A stretch of 64,000 nt of DNA from Heligmosomoides polygyrus polygyrus (GCA_947396885.1 OX377205.1:52808676-52872675), one strand, 5' to 3'. Shown: positions 30,415-40,753, counted from the stretch's first letter. The notes: generated from the sequence alone by a model not told the origin. Program-made: numbers and translations.

Positions 30415-31072
30415 TATTAACTTTCATTTTCGTTAAAACCGAATTTACATAACATATTAACAAGAATTCTATATTTATACGGGTCTACATTATTCAGACA
30501 GTCTTTATTATATGTAATTTTTATTACCTTTTTAAGGTATTTTTTCTTAAAAGTATTAATGAATCTATACATTTCTAGTGATGAATTCAACTGATTAAAG
30601 CATTTAAAAAATTCATCAACGTTAAGGTTATTTTTAATATTATTATTTTCTAGTTTATTGTTCTTTCTGCCATTTCTTTTCCTAATTTTACTAATTTTTA
30701 ATTTATAAAACGGGTGATTTTCTTTATACGTTAGAGGATTATCAATATTAGATATAATTCCATATCCTTTAATACATTTAATATTAAAACCGAAAGGATA
30801 AGCTGTATTAATTAATTTTATCCGAAAAAGTTCTTTTTGTAAAAAATATTTTTTATCTACATTATCTTCTAATGAATCCAATATTGTTATCCTAATCGAT
30901 GAATTATTACAAATATTTCCAAGATGTGTATATAAATATTTATTTATTTTCGTGTTTTTAATTTGGGATAAATGTTGTTTAATTCTGTATTTTAATTTTC
31001 TAGTTGTAATTCCAATGTATGTTTTTCACAATCATTTCAAGTATACAGTACACAGCATCATACTATATAATA

Positions 31073-31785
31073 CCAGGCTGTCCAATAATTCTTGTCCGAA
31101 AATTTCACCATTTTTAATTTTTTTTTCAACTTTCTTGAAAAGCAAGTCTGTTCAACAATATAATCAACACAGTTATCCACAACAGTGGCCCATCGATTGG
31201 GCAGGTCGCCGATGCCCTTCGCCCAGAACTCCGGGGGCTGCGACTCGAAGAAGTCCGCGCTGTCGGATTTGAGGTTGTCGTAGTTGGTGAATTTTCCTCC
31301 GGCCAAATGGTGCTTCAGCGGGCGGAACAAGTGGTAGTCGGAGGGGGCGAGGTCCGGGGAATACGGCGGATGGGCAACCGTCTCCCAGCCGAGCGTCGCC
31401 AACTTCTGCTGGGTCTCCTTCGCCACGTGGGGGCGCGCGTAGTCGTGCAGCAGGTGGACCGAGGCCCGTCGGGGACGCTTTTCTCGGATGGCGGCGGCTA
31501 GTTTCTCGAGCTGATCGGTGTAGATGGAGGCGGTGACCGTCCTGCCTTGCGGGAGCAGCTCGAAATACAGCATGCCCTTGGCGTCCCACCAGAAGGCCTC
31601 CCGCTGTGCCCCCTGTCCTCGAGGCTCGTGTCGCCGCTCTCGAAACGATTGAGCCAGCGCCTGACTGTGCGTTGGGACACTGCATCCTCCTTGCACGCTC
31701 TGCAGATGTTGGCGACCGCGGAGCCTGTGTCGTTGCCCAGCAGCCACTCGTAGTACATGAACGTACGAATTCGACCTTGGTCCAT
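31073..31785 (-). pseudogene. Mariner transposase, internally deleted and frameshifted
   Basis: The N-terminal part (MDQGRIRTFMYYEWLLGNDT, VSQRTVRRWLNRFESGDTSL) is in one frame. After a deletion the C-terminal part continues in another (FWWDAKGMLYFELLPQG, HLLHDYARPHVAKE, HPPYSPDLAPSDYHLFRPLK). The second and third catalytic Asp are present (HDYARPH, APSDYHLF); the region with the first is lost. Codon use is markedly GC-rich against an AT-rich surround. Confidence 0.85.
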
Positions 31786-31953
31786 TTTAGCTTGTACTGG
31801 TAGCTAGACGCGGGGACTACGCCTTATATACCCCTGGCGTGGAACTCTGGAGAATCCTCTAGAAGGTTTTTACACTTGCCTGATATTATAACACTTCTAA
31901 GGAAAATTATAGAATTTTGAAAATTTTCGGACAGAAATTATTGGACAGCCTGG
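31073..31953 (-). mobile_element. Deleted GC-rich mariner (second family)
   Basis: CCAGGCTGTCCAATAATT at 31073 is mirrored by AATTATTGGACAGCCTGG ending at 31953, with TA on both sides. Length 881 bp against about 1.3 kb for a full element. The copy at 41100-41135 (ACTATATAATAATCCGCTAAG) shows the same flank without the insert, an empty site. Confidence 0.85.
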
Positions 31954-31959
31954 TAAATT

Positions 31960-32580
31960 CGCTAAGCGATGAGTCACACTATCGATCGACGCGATGAATC
32001 ATAAAATAGGGGAAATTACGGGAAGTTACGGGGCACAAATTAAGGCAAGAAAATAGCGGAGAATACCAAGACGTCTTCTACGTGCCTGGCGACTCAGTAG
32101 ACAAGCTGAACACGTCGCCAAACGTGCCTGGCGACTCGGTAGACGTGCCGAACACGTCGGCGACCGTGCATGGCGAGCCGTAGACGTGCCGAACACGTCG
32201 GCAACTTCAGCCCTGGGGTAATCGAGGTCGCTGAACATGATTATGAAGTTCGTTTTTGAAGTGTGGATCACTATCGATCGATATCGATCAAATTGTCGAT
32301 TTTTTTATGGATGTCGTCCAAGCGGTCCAAAACTTCAGCCCTGGGGGTAATCGAGGTCGCCCAACATGATTACGAAGTTTGTTTTTGAAGTGTTGATCGC
32401 CATTGATCGATATCGATCAAATTGTCGATTTTTTATGGATGTCGTCCAAGCGGTCCGAAACTTCCGCCCTAGGGGTAATCGAGGTCGCTGAACACGATTG
32501 TGAAGTTCGTTTTTGAAGTGTCGATTGCCATCAACCGATATTGAACAAATTACAGAAGACGTGTCGAACACGTCGCCCAC
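31960..32580 (-). repeat. 128-bp satellite, locus B, with flank
   Basis: Inverted units marked by CTTC(A/C)GCCCT(G/A)GGGGTAATC near 32205, 32333 and 32460, 128 bp apart, plus the degenerate 36-39-bp GACGTGCCGAACACGTCG subunits (32075-32190). The flank CGCTAAGCGATGAGTCACAC...AAATAGGGGAAATTACGG also occurs at 41130-41230. 32581-32740 is GGACCAGT-type and degenerate minisatellite sequence. Confidence 0.8.
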
Positions 32581-32739
32581 GTGCCTGGAGATTCAGAAAG
32601 CGTGCCGAAGACGTTGTCCGACGTCCCTGGGGGTTCAGAAGACGTGCCGAACATGTCGTCCGCTAAGGAAGATCATTGAGGGGGACCAGTAGTAATGGGG
32701 AAGAGTTCTACTAAAGGGAAGTAATGAGCGACCACCAAA

Positions 32740-33052
32740 TCGCCCTATGTATAAAAGAGGAAGGGTTTTGGTCCAAAGTTAGCCTCTTGGACATTGTGTA
32801 CTTTTTTCTGTAAGTTTGATGGATATTTGGCAATTGTCCAATACTGTTGTTTAGCATCGACGTCTCACTGCCTGACGGGTGGTGGCACCCATTTGACGAG
32901 GTCTCGAAAGACGTCTCTATTGTTTTCCGGCTATATGCCAAGACCAAGGAACACCCATATGACGAGGTTTCGCAAGACGCGTCTGTGGGACATATGTCAT
33001 TGTTCCTTCCCAGCTCTGCTGTGTGGCGCATTTGCGTTATTTTGCCTCATCA
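32740..33052 (+). other. Unassigned sequence left of the Gypsy element
   Basis: It contains TATAAAAG at 32749 and an internal 30-base direct duplication (CCATTTGACGAGGTCTCGAAAGACG at about 32888 and CCATATGACGAGGTTTCGCAAGACG at about 32954). An open frame encodes DGWWHPFDEVSKDVSIVFRL then HPYDEVSQDASVGHM, but I recognise no family and would not call a gene. Confidence 0.3.
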
Positions 33053-33385
33053 TGTTAGGCAACCCACTTGATCTAGTTCTGATATCCCTTAGCCATTTGG
33101 TGATTCTCTCTTGACCTTTTGACTGTAAGCGCGATCTCACGATCGTGCGGGTGATGTGGTATATAAGCGGACCGGTATTAGCAGAGGGGTTCGGATCGCT
33201 CATTGTGTTTTATTCTGCGTGTTTCGTTATTGTGCTTTAGATAAAGTTTATTTATTCACTTCGAGTCGACCTAGGAAAACCAGCTGGTCTGAATCCAGGA
33301 ATACTTGAAGCTTTGGATAAATCTTCCGCGATTCTGGCACGCCGGTGCCATTGATTATCGCGAGAGTGGGACTAAACCACTTATT
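33053..33385 (+). repeat. 5' LTR of Gypsy element 1
   Basis: Begins TGTTAGGCAACCC and ends ACCACTTATT, so it lacks the usual CA end. TATATAAG at about 33160 is a plausible promoter, with AGATAAAG at about 33238 as a possible poly(A) signal region. A possible primer-binding site (TGGGGGCCGAACC) begins at the LTR edge. Confidence 0.85.
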
Positions 33386-33431
33386 TGGGGGCCGAACCAC
33401 AGCTGGCTGGAAGGTGAGGTCGAAGTGAAAG

Positions 33432-33850
33432 GAGGATAGGTTTAGCCTGAAGCCCACGTGTGTGGTTGAGATTCAGGCCAATCAAACTACTTAATTGGGA
33501 CCGGTTGAGCCTGAAACCCACGTGTGTGGTTGAGATTCAGGCCAATCAAACTACTTAATTGGGACCGGTTGAGCCTGAAACTCACGGGTGTGGTCGATAT
33601 TCAGGCCAAAGCACGACTTATTTGAGACCTGAAGCGCCTGAAGCCCACGTGTGTGGTTGACATTCAGGTCAGTTGAGCGACTTATTTGAGGCCAAACCGC
33701 AGCTGGTCCCGAGCTCAGGCCTAGGTGGAGCAACCCTAAGGAAACAAAGTAGAGGGCCCGTGGACGAGTCGAAGAGCCTGGAGGCCGTGTGTGGCCGATA
33801 TCCGGGCCAGCGAAGCTACCAGTCTCCCACATCAAGCATCGTGGTGAACT
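33432..33850 (+). repeat. 63-bp tandem repeats in the Gypsy 1 leader
   Basis: Units with GAGCCTGAA(A/G)CCCACGTGTG and GAGATTCAGGCCAATCAAAC recur about every 63 bases (33440, 33505, 33568, 33631), then degrade. Their first parts resemble the region by the primer-binding site. Could be a packaging or translation-control region; function inferred only. Confidence 0.75.
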
Positions 33851-34183
33851 GGGTGAACGGAGGACGGCTGAGCAATACGTGAAGGAGGCAATCGATTGAG
33901 CCGATCGTTTTGGCTGTTGTCCAGAGGCAAGAGCGCGGGTCCCAGGACGGGTGCAAGGAACGCGCGAAACGAAAAAGAAGGCCCAAGATTTGTCGAGTAT
34001 CGATCAGTCTCGGTTAAGTGGATTTTTTTGAACTTGCCATCCAACCTAGCGATCCACTCATAGTCGTCTCAGTGTTTCTGTTGCTCCGTGATTCTTGTGG
34101 TACGTACTCGTGCGTCGTGTGGTCGTGACTCGTGCACAGTCTCACCGAACGTTGATCGTAATTTCACTTACAGAACTGGCGAG

Positions 34184-36613
34184 ATGGACTGTCGCGCTCA
34201 GGAAGAGCTCTCGTCTGCGCCGTCATATTCGCAGTCACACGACGAAATGGATTTGGAGGAGACCCGAACAGACCCTGGGGTGAGTTTCACTAAAGAGTTT
34301 GAAAAGTGCGCGCAGAGAATAACAGCGCAGATTAGTACGATAGCTATTACATGTGACACTGAGCTGGCTAAAACGATGCGCACAGACGACCCGAGAAGGG
34401 ATACCGTGGCGAGCGCGGTTAACGAGCAGAGCGCGTTGGTGAAAGAAGTCGTAAAAAGCTCGCTGTCTGAATTATGCGAACTATGCGGATCAAGGGTGCA
34501 GGACGACATAGGCGAGCTACTGGAGGCTGCGCAAATTGGGGAAGCGAGCCAGCTTAGGCGTTACATGGACGCTTTTGAGGAGATGAGCGCCACGCTTAGG
34601 AGAGTTAGCACCCAGCTTGAATGTCCGGAGGACATGGTAAACGCAAGGCTAGAGGAAATCTTAAGCGCGTTGCGTTTTCAAAGAGGAAAGTGTGAAAGAT
34701 TGCAGGAGCAATTACAAAGTGAGAGATTTCAGGTGGAAGCCCTGAGACAAGAGGTGGAGAAGCTGCAGCGCGCACCAAAGGATGACCATGAAGCCGCAAA
34801 GACCGGTATGTCACATAGTGCAGGAGAAAGAGATTGTCAGTCGAGACGAAATGTTTCATTTCAGGAATCGCCGGCCTCGACTTGGAAGCCATCGACCCAA
34901 AGATCCTGCTCGAATATGCAGACCGGAGAATACGCGAACAATCCCGAAGCACAACGCTGGTCGGACATCGGTGAGAACACTGATAAATTTTCAATGAGCG
35001 ACTATATTCGAACGTTGGCATTACCAGATGTCCAACCATTTTCGGGTAAACCGAACGAATGTTTCAAAAGCTTTTTGCGGTCATTTGAAATTAAGTATCC
35101 AAGGAATCAATGGAAAGATTCAAGCCGCTTACAGCTGTTTCAAAGCTTTCTTCGTAGATCCGCCCTTACTGTATTTGAAACGCTGCCTAGGGAAGTGCGC
35201 GAAGGGAGGTTTGATGAAGTGGTAGAAGCCATGAAAAAACGCATGTGTGTTGATTCAAATAGCGAAAGAGTAAAGGCACTAGCAGATCTCCGTAAGCTAG
35301 CACTTAGGGATGGCCAGTCAGTAGGCGAGTTTTGCCTAGTATTGGAAAGGTTATTCAATAAGGCGTACCCTGATGTGCCCCGAGAGGTAACAGCGCTCCA
35401 AAAAGCTGAGATTTTATGCAGACAGCTTTCTAATTGGAACGGTAGTTACTGCTTGACGGAGGCCTTGGAAACCAGCGCAGCGGAAGAGGCTTACGAAAAG
35501 GTAAAAGAGGTGGCGCTGCGTCTGGAAAGAAGTATCAAAATTGCGGAGGACTGTAGAAACGCAGAAAGGCGGACCTCGATGTCTAGGTACTTGGGCAGAT
35601 GGTCAAAAACGAATAAGCCTAAGTTCCCCATGAGTGAGGATAGGACCTCTGTGGAAAGTGCCGGCAGGGAACTGCACAATAACCCCGATAGAAGTCAGCA
35701 GGAGGTCCGATTAAAAACAGAGAATGGAAACACCCAATTGACCAAAGGCAGCAAAGGAAAGGAGCCACGTTCGTGTTTCAAGTGTGGCAAACCAGGTCAC
35801 TTTGCAAGGGAATGTAATGGCAATGTAAGTCCACCGCGCGAGGCAAGCATGGAGGATCGGCGGCGATCTCCGGGAGCATATGCTTCGCTGGTGGAAAAGT
35901 GGACTTGCACATTGAAAACGATACGGGAAGAGAGTGAAGACAATTTTTTCGGTGAGAGATCGCTTGTCAACATCTCGATTGTGGGCTTAGACGCAACAGC
36001 TCTCTTGGATACTGGATCACAAACGACGATAATCCCTGTGCGACTCTTAAAAAGGGCTATAGACGCAGGCGAAAACTTGGACAATTACATTCAACGGATA
36101 CCGTGCCCCAAAGTACGGATTCGCGACGCGTCAGGAAATGAGATGTCGTTCCTGGATACCGTCAGAGTAGCCGTAAAACTAAATGGAGAGCAGCAGTACG
36201 TAGCGGCATATATTGGTAAAGGTGCAGACGAAACCGTTATTCTGGGAACCAATGCGCTACAAGCGTTTAATTTAAGGTTGGAAAAGGACGTAAAAGAAGC
36301 TGCCGTCAAATCAAACTCTGTGAGTAATAATGGAGATGAACCAGAAGCGAGGGTGAAACGGCGAGTGTTCATTCCTTCTGGTGGAATCCAAATGCTTACC
36401 GTCACATGCGCAGCTTCACTAAAAGATCCTGTTCTGTGTTCAGCAAACCCAGCCGTCCCAGATGGGGTTTGTAGGGCATCAGATGAGAACGAGGTAGACA
36501 TTCCCGTACTCAACAACACCAAGCAAGGTATGGTGTTTAAGGAGGGTGACGTAATCGGTCAATGGAGAAATGAGGAATTAGATAAAACCCAAGCACATCG
36601 AACCAGACAGTGA
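34184..36613 (+). CDS. Gypsy 1 Gag-protease polyprotein
   Basis: 809 residues from the ATG at 34184; the frame is open back to 34088 without an earlier ATG. Acidic N-terminus, a coiled-coil region (QRGKCERLQEQLQSERFQVE), a capsid-like domain (FSGKPNECFKSFLRSFEIKY), a CCHC zinc knuckle CFKCGKPGHFARECN at 35775-35817, and an aspartic protease with ALLDTGSQTTIIP near 35997 and VILGTNAL near 36238. The stop at 36611-36613 is followed after one base by the ATG of the next frame (TGATATG), so pol expression needs reinitiation or a +1 shift. Confidence 0.85.
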   Translation: MDCRAQEELSSAPSYSQSHDEMDLEETRTDPGVSFTKEFEKCAQRITAQISTIAITCDTELAKTMRTDDPRRDTVASAVNEQSALVKEVVKSSLSELCELCGSRVQDDIGELLEAAQIGEASQLRRYMDAFEEMSATLRRVSTQLECPEDMVNARLEEILSALRFQRGKCERLQEQLQSERFQVEALRQEVEKLQRAPKDDHEAAKTGMSHSAGERDCQSRRNVSFQESPASTWKPSTQRSCSNMQTGEYANNPEAQRWSDIGENTDKFSMSDYIRTLALPDVQPFSGKPNECFKSFLRSFEIKYPRNQWKDSSRLQLFQSFLRRSALTVFETLPREVREGRFDEVVEAMKKRMCVDSNSERVKALADLRKLALRDGQSVGEFCLVLERLFNKAYPDVPREVTALQKAEILCRQLSNWNGSYCLTEALETSAAEEAYEKVKEVALRLERSIKIAEDCRNAERRTSMSRYLGRWSKTNKPKFPMSEDRTSVESAGRELHNNPDRSQQEVRLKTENGNTQLTKGSKGKEPRSCFKCGKPGHFARECNGNVSPPREASMEDRRRSPGAYASLVEKWTCTLKTIREESEDNFFGERSLVNISIVGLDATALLDTGSQTTIIPVRLLKRAIDAGENLDNYIQRIPCPKVRIRDASGNEMSFLDTVRVAVKLNGEQQYVAAYIGKGADETVILGTNALQAFNLRLEKDVKEAAVKSNSVSNNGDEPEARVKRRVFIPSGGIQMLTVTCAASLKDPVLCSANPAVPDGVCRASDENEVDIPVLNNTKQGMVFKEGDVIGQWRNEELDKTQAHRTRQ

Positions 36614-36614
36614 T

Positions 36615-39600
36615 ATGTTGGATCTGGTACAACCGAAGAAATGGGACACGGTCACCGAAAGACTTAAAAGGTTGAAGGAAATGGTTCAAAGGAATGGGCC
36701 CCTAGCAGAGGAAGCGGTAGCGATAATAGAATCCTACAGCGATGTCTTTGCAGTGACGGATGCCGAATTGACTCAAACAGACTTGGTGGTCCAGGAAATA
36801 GACACAGGCGACCACAGACCCATAAAACAAAAAACAAGACCAATCCCGATTGGAGCGAGGAAAGAGTTTAAAGGAATTATCAAGGACCTGGTACAGAGAG
36901 GAATTGTAGAGGAAAGCTCATCAGAGTGGGCTTCGCCAGTCGTCCTGGTGAAGAAGAAGGACGGAACCCTAAGGCTTTGCATAGACTACAGGGAGTTAAA
37001 TAAAGTAACCCGTCAGGACTCTTATCCTCTCCCGACTATTGACGCCGTCTTGCAAAGCCTAAGCGGGAAGAAAGTTTTTTCGACGATGGATCTCGCATCC
37101 GGGTATTGGCAAATTAGGCTAACGGAAGACGCAAAGCGGAAAAGTGCCTTCACAACAAGCGAAGGACTATTCCAGTTCACTGTACTACCTTTCGGACTTT
37201 CAACGAGCCCTGCAGTCTTCCAACGCCTAATGGACACAGTGATAAAAGGATTGGATGTGGAAGATGGTGAAGTATCCGTCTACATCGACGATATTCTGAT
37301 CGCAACAGAAACGTTAGAGCGCCACTACCAAGTAATGAAGTTGGTATTCGAAGCGCTTCGAAGGGCCAACCTTCGCCTGAAACCGCAAAAATGTGAGTTC
37401 CTGAAGGAGAGCGTATCCTTTTTGGGACATCGAATACACAGAGACGGCGTAGGTGCGGACCCAGATAAGATACAGAGGATCGTGGATTATCCTGCTCCAA
37501 AAAGTGTGGCCGACTTGCGGACATTCCTAGGAATGGCATCATACTATAGGAAATTCATTGCGGGATTCTCCAAAATGGCCAAATGCCTCTATCGCTTGAC
37601 CAGTCCTAACAATAACTGGCAATGGGGTGACGAAGAAAGGAAGAGCTTTGAAGCCCTGAAGAAAGCCATGACAACTGCTCCGGTGCTGGCGCAACCCAAC
37701 GTGGCAGCGGCCGAGGATGGGACCAAGCCTTTCATTATCTATACGGATGCTTCCAAGGAAGGGCTCGGCGCCGTGTTGTGTCAAGAAGGCAATGATAAAC
37801 TTCTGCATCCCATCTTCTTTGCTTCAAAGGGTCTAACAAAGGCAGAGAAAAACTACCACATAACGGATTTGGAAGCACTAGCGGTAGTGTTCGCGTTGAA
37901 GAAATTTCACTTCTTCATCTATGGATTGAACGTAGTCATAAGAACCGACCACCAACCGCTGACCTGCCTGTTCAACAGGACAAACATATCGGCTAGAGTA
38001 CTTCGATGGGCACTAGAAGTCCAAAAGTATCGTTTAAAGATTGAGTACGTCGCTGGAAAAGCTAACTCCGTCGCGGACGCTCTGTCCCGTAGTGCTGTAG
38101 AGCTACCATACGAGGACTTGCCAACGGAACACAAAGAAGATTTGATAATTTGTGAGGTAGCTGTGGAGGATCGCGAATGGTTGCGAGAACTGCAGCAGGA
38201 CGACGATTATAAGCAGCTCATAAGTGATTCGAAAGCCCATTTGGATCACAAGGAAGTAAAACTGCCAAGGTGTGCGCGGAAATTCAGAGTTGCAGACTTC
38301 TTCATTGACAACGGTGATCTGAAAATGATGCTGGAAAATAATTCTGTAAGAGTAGTACCAAAATCGAAGAGGAGACAGCTGTTCGACGAAGCGCATAGTG
38401 GTGCGATGGCAGGACACTTAAATGGGCGCAAGTTGTACAGGCAGTTAAAGAAGACAGTGTTTTGGGAAGGAATGGAGGCCGATATTGCGAAGTGGTCCAA
38501 GGAATGCTACAGATGCTTCTTAGCAAGAGCCCATGAAATGCATACCCCACCCTTAAGGCCGTTCACAACCAGCGCTCCATATGAACTAATTGGGATAGAT
38601 CTGGTGGAGTACGGACAGACAGAAAGGGGAAACAGATATGCGCTAGTTGTTATAGACCACTTCTCGAAATTCGTCGGTGCGTATCCGATTCCCGACAAAA
38701 GCGCACGTACTGTTGCCCGCACCTTATTCGAACGATGGATATGTGACGGGTGTAGGTGGCCTAAATGCATACATTCTGACCAAGGCCCTGAATTCATAAA
38801 TTCCGTTCTATCCAGTATATGTGAGATTACGGGTATAGCGCAGTCGGTAACGAAGGGCTATAACCCCAGAGAGAACGGTATGACAGAAAGAGTAATAGGG
38901 ACAATAAGTAGAATGCTCCGTAAGAAGACTATAATACCAGCAGACTGGGATCTGCTTCTCCCTATGGTGGTATTTGCCTATAACGCGGCACCACACGACG
39001 CTACGGGGGAGAGCCCATTTTATTTGCTACACGCTATGGATCCCAACTATCCCTCTAACGTGATACCTAGCGACAAGTTGTCGTTCAATCATGTTGCTAC
39101 TGACGACTACAAGCATGAGTTGCTAGCTGGTATTCGCCTAGCACAGGATTGTGCGCGCGAGTTGAATGAGGGCTACAAGCACAAAATGAAAGAAATCTAT
39201 GATGCGCGACATAAAGTAGATCCGCAGAAACTACCTAAAATAGGAGACAGAGTGTTTCTTAAACTGCCTAGAGAAAAAGCCAGCAGGAAGTTTCCAAAGC
39301 TTTGTGAACCGTGGGCAGGACCCTATAGGGTCATCGAAGCAAGCCAAAACTCCGCTCTTATTTCCCATATAAACGAAAAGGAGGAGCCAATAAGAGTCCC
39401 GATGGACACGTTAATTACTGTTCCGCCTGAAATTTCTAGTGAACCGATAATAACAAAAACAAAAAGAGTTAAGCGGCGTCAAGCATTCGTTAATAGTATC
39501 TTTTTCAGCGCGACTCCGACCGGTGAGGACACAGGAGCTCTCGGTCTATTTTTCCGCTGTCCGGGACGCCTGCATAGTAAAAACGGAGCCACGTACGACT

Positions 39601-40712
39601 TTTCCTGCTCGATTCGAGAGAAGTTGTTCCAAGATGTCGTGCCGTCCGCAGGAGAAACGATGGGAAACCTTCGCTTCGATACAATTTTCAGTCTAGCTCG
39701 TCTGATTTCAATTTTCGAAAGCGAGCGTGATGTTGATCGCAAACGGTTTCTGATGACTGACCCTTCATATACTCTGGTTACGGTGTCGGGCGTGCAAAAG
39801 GCGTTTTCGTTTTTCAAGCATTGCTGTGACCATGTATTTCGGGCCCTCACCTTGCATGATGGTTCTCTTCTCAGTCTCTCTCATGACGGCGGCACCGGTG
39901 TCCCTATTAACCAGCTGAACGAGCTCAACAATGAAGGCGTCCGATTCGCGAAGCAGAACTCATGGAAAGACGTTTGCGCCATCGAAAAGCAGCAGCAGAA
40001 AATTCTACTCCTCCTGCCAGATGGATTCCGTGAAATCAACACAGTGTTCAAGAAGCAGAACATGGTGGAGCGCCAAGTGTACTGGAAGCTGAGTGACGTC
40101 AGTGAGCTTCTGACCGGATCCGATGCGCACGTATGTGTGATTTGTGGACCTACGTCGGACGTCGCATTCGCGAAAAAGGAATGGTGTAGAGTCGCGTCAG
40201 CTCTCGCATCAGCTGCTCGGAATGGAACGAAAATTATCGCCGTGGCACCTCCTCGTGGAGAAGCAGCATACTTCCAGAATCGGATGGATATGAACCAAGC
40301 AGTGGATCTCGCTAGGAAATCAGTGGCACTCATGGCTCACAATATTGTTAGTCTCATACCGATGGTGGAAACCACTTCTGAGCCGTCCCATGGGCCTTCG
40401 GCGCACCCAAGGGAATCAAGTGCGGAACCATACTCGAAAAAGACGATGAGTGAGTACCTGCAAATGCTGATCGAATACGTGAAAGCAGAAGTTGCTCTAC
40501 CGCCGCTGCTCGAGTCTTCGTCTCGTGGAGACAGAGTGCGCAAGTATTTCAAAGCCAGAAAGGAAGCGAGAGTGAACCGTGGCGGAGTGAAGAAAACCTA
40601 TTCCAACTCATTCAGGAACTTCCCAGGAAACATACGCAGTTGGACGATGGCACTGCCCTACAACCTTCGAGGACGTGGTGGATACTATCGTGGGCGCGGA
40701 CGACGCTACTGA
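36615..40712 (+). CDS. Gypsy 1 Pol: RT, RNase H, integrase and extra C-terminal domain
   Basis: 1365 residues. RT from about residue 60 to 300 with KKDGTLRLCIDYRELNKVT and the active-site VYIDDILIAT. RNase H with FIIYTDASKEGLGAVL, DLEALAVVFALKKF and a DHQPL motif. Integrase zinc finger (HSGAMAGHLN to CYRC) and the D,D35E core: GIDLVEYG, HSDQGPEF, NPRENGMTERV. A GPY-type module WAGPYRVIEASQNSALI closes integrase near residue 930. A further 400 residues follow (about 956-1365), ending in an Arg/Gly-rich tail (NLRGRGGYYRGRGRRY). That part has hydrophobic strand-like segments KILLLLPDGF, AHVCVICGP and TKIIAVAPP and is related to the tail of Gypsy 2. No catalytic residue is missing by eye. Confidence 0.9.
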   Translation: MLDLVQPKKWDTVTERLKRLKEMVQRNGPLAEEAVAIIESYSDVFAVTDAELTQTDLVVQEIDTGDHRPIKQKTRPIPIGARKEFKGIIKDLVQRGIVEESSSEWASPVVLVKKKDGTLRLCIDYRELNKVTRQDSYPLPTIDAVLQSLSGKKVFSTMDLASGYWQIRLTEDAKRKSAFTTSEGLFQFTVLPFGLSTSPAVFQRLMDTVIKGLDVEDGEVSVYIDDILIATETLERHYQVMKLVFEALRRANLRLKPQKCEFLKESVSFLGHRIHRDGVGADPDKIQRIVDYPAPKSVADLRTFLGMASYYRKFIAGFSKMAKCLYRLTSPNNNWQWGDEERKSFEALKKAMTTAPVLAQPNVAAAEDGTKPFIIYTDASKEGLGAVLCQEGNDKLLHPIFFASKGLTKAEKNYHITDLEALAVVFALKKFHFFIYGLNVVIRTDHQPLTCLFNRTNISARVLRWALEVQKYRLKIEYVAGKANSVADALSRSAVELPYEDLPTEHKEDLIICEVAVEDREWLRELQQDDDYKQLISDSKAHLDHKEVKLPRCARKFRVADFFIDNGDLKMMLENNSVRVVPKSKRRQLFDEAHSGAMAGHLNGRKLYRQLKKTVFWEGMEADIAKWSKECYRCFLARAHEMHTPPLRPFTTSAPYELIGIDLVEYGQTERGNRYALVVIDHFSKFVGAYPIPDKSARTVARTLFERWICDGCRWPKCIHSDQGPEFINSVLSSICEITGIAQSVTKGYNPRENGMTERVIGTISRMLRKKTIIPADWDLLLPMVVFAYNAAPHDATGESPFYLLHAMDPNYPSNVIPSDKLSFNHVATDDYKHELLAGIRLAQDCARELNEGYKHKMKEIYDARHKVDPQKLPKIGDRVFLKLPREKASRKFPKLCEPWAGPYRVIEASQNSALISHINEKEEPIRVPMDTLITVPPEISSEPIITKTKRVKRRQAFVNSIFFSATPTGEDTGALGLFFRCPGRLHSKNGATYDFSCSIREKLFQDVVPSAGETMGNLRFDTIFSLARLISIFESERDVDRKRFLMTDPSYTLVTVSGVQKAFSFFKHCCDHVFRALTLHDGSLLSLSHDGGTGVPINQLNELNNEGVRFAKQNSWKDVCAIEKQQQKILLLLPDGFREINTVFKKQNMVERQVYWKLSDVSELLTGSDAHVCVICGPTSDVAFAKKEWCRVASALASAARNGTKIIAVAPPRGEAAYFQNRMDMNQAVDLARKSVALMAHNIVSLIPMVETTSEPSHGPSAHPRESSAEPYSKKTMSEYLQMLIEYVKAEVALPPLLESSSRGDRVRKYFKARKEARVNRGGVKKTYSNSFRNFPGNIRSWTMALPYNLRGRGGYYRGRGRRY

Positions 40713-40753
40713 CTACGATCTCGACTCCAGCGGCAGGGACGCCGCTTCACCCC

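Larger units (their letters stand above)
28715..31024 (-). pseudogene. Penelope-like element remnant with GIY-YIG nuclease
   Basis: The minus-strand frame from 31024 reads TYIGITTRKLKYRIKQHLSQ, then KYLYTHLGNICNNSSIRITI, LDSLEDNVDKKYFLQKELFR and IKLINTAYPFGFN, ending at a stop at 30417. This has the YIG core, the following Arg (KYRIKQH) and a later Glu (KEL), as in the GIY-YIG endonuclease at the C-terminus of Penelope-like retroelements. A frameshift or stop lies just before YIG (TGTGAAAAACA). The RT domain is absent here. A mariner (29141-30414) is inserted just after the stop. The terminal GCGCGCAAGTGCGAG repeat at 28715-28773 may be its 3' end. Strongly AT-rich compared with neighbours. 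Confidence 0.55.
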
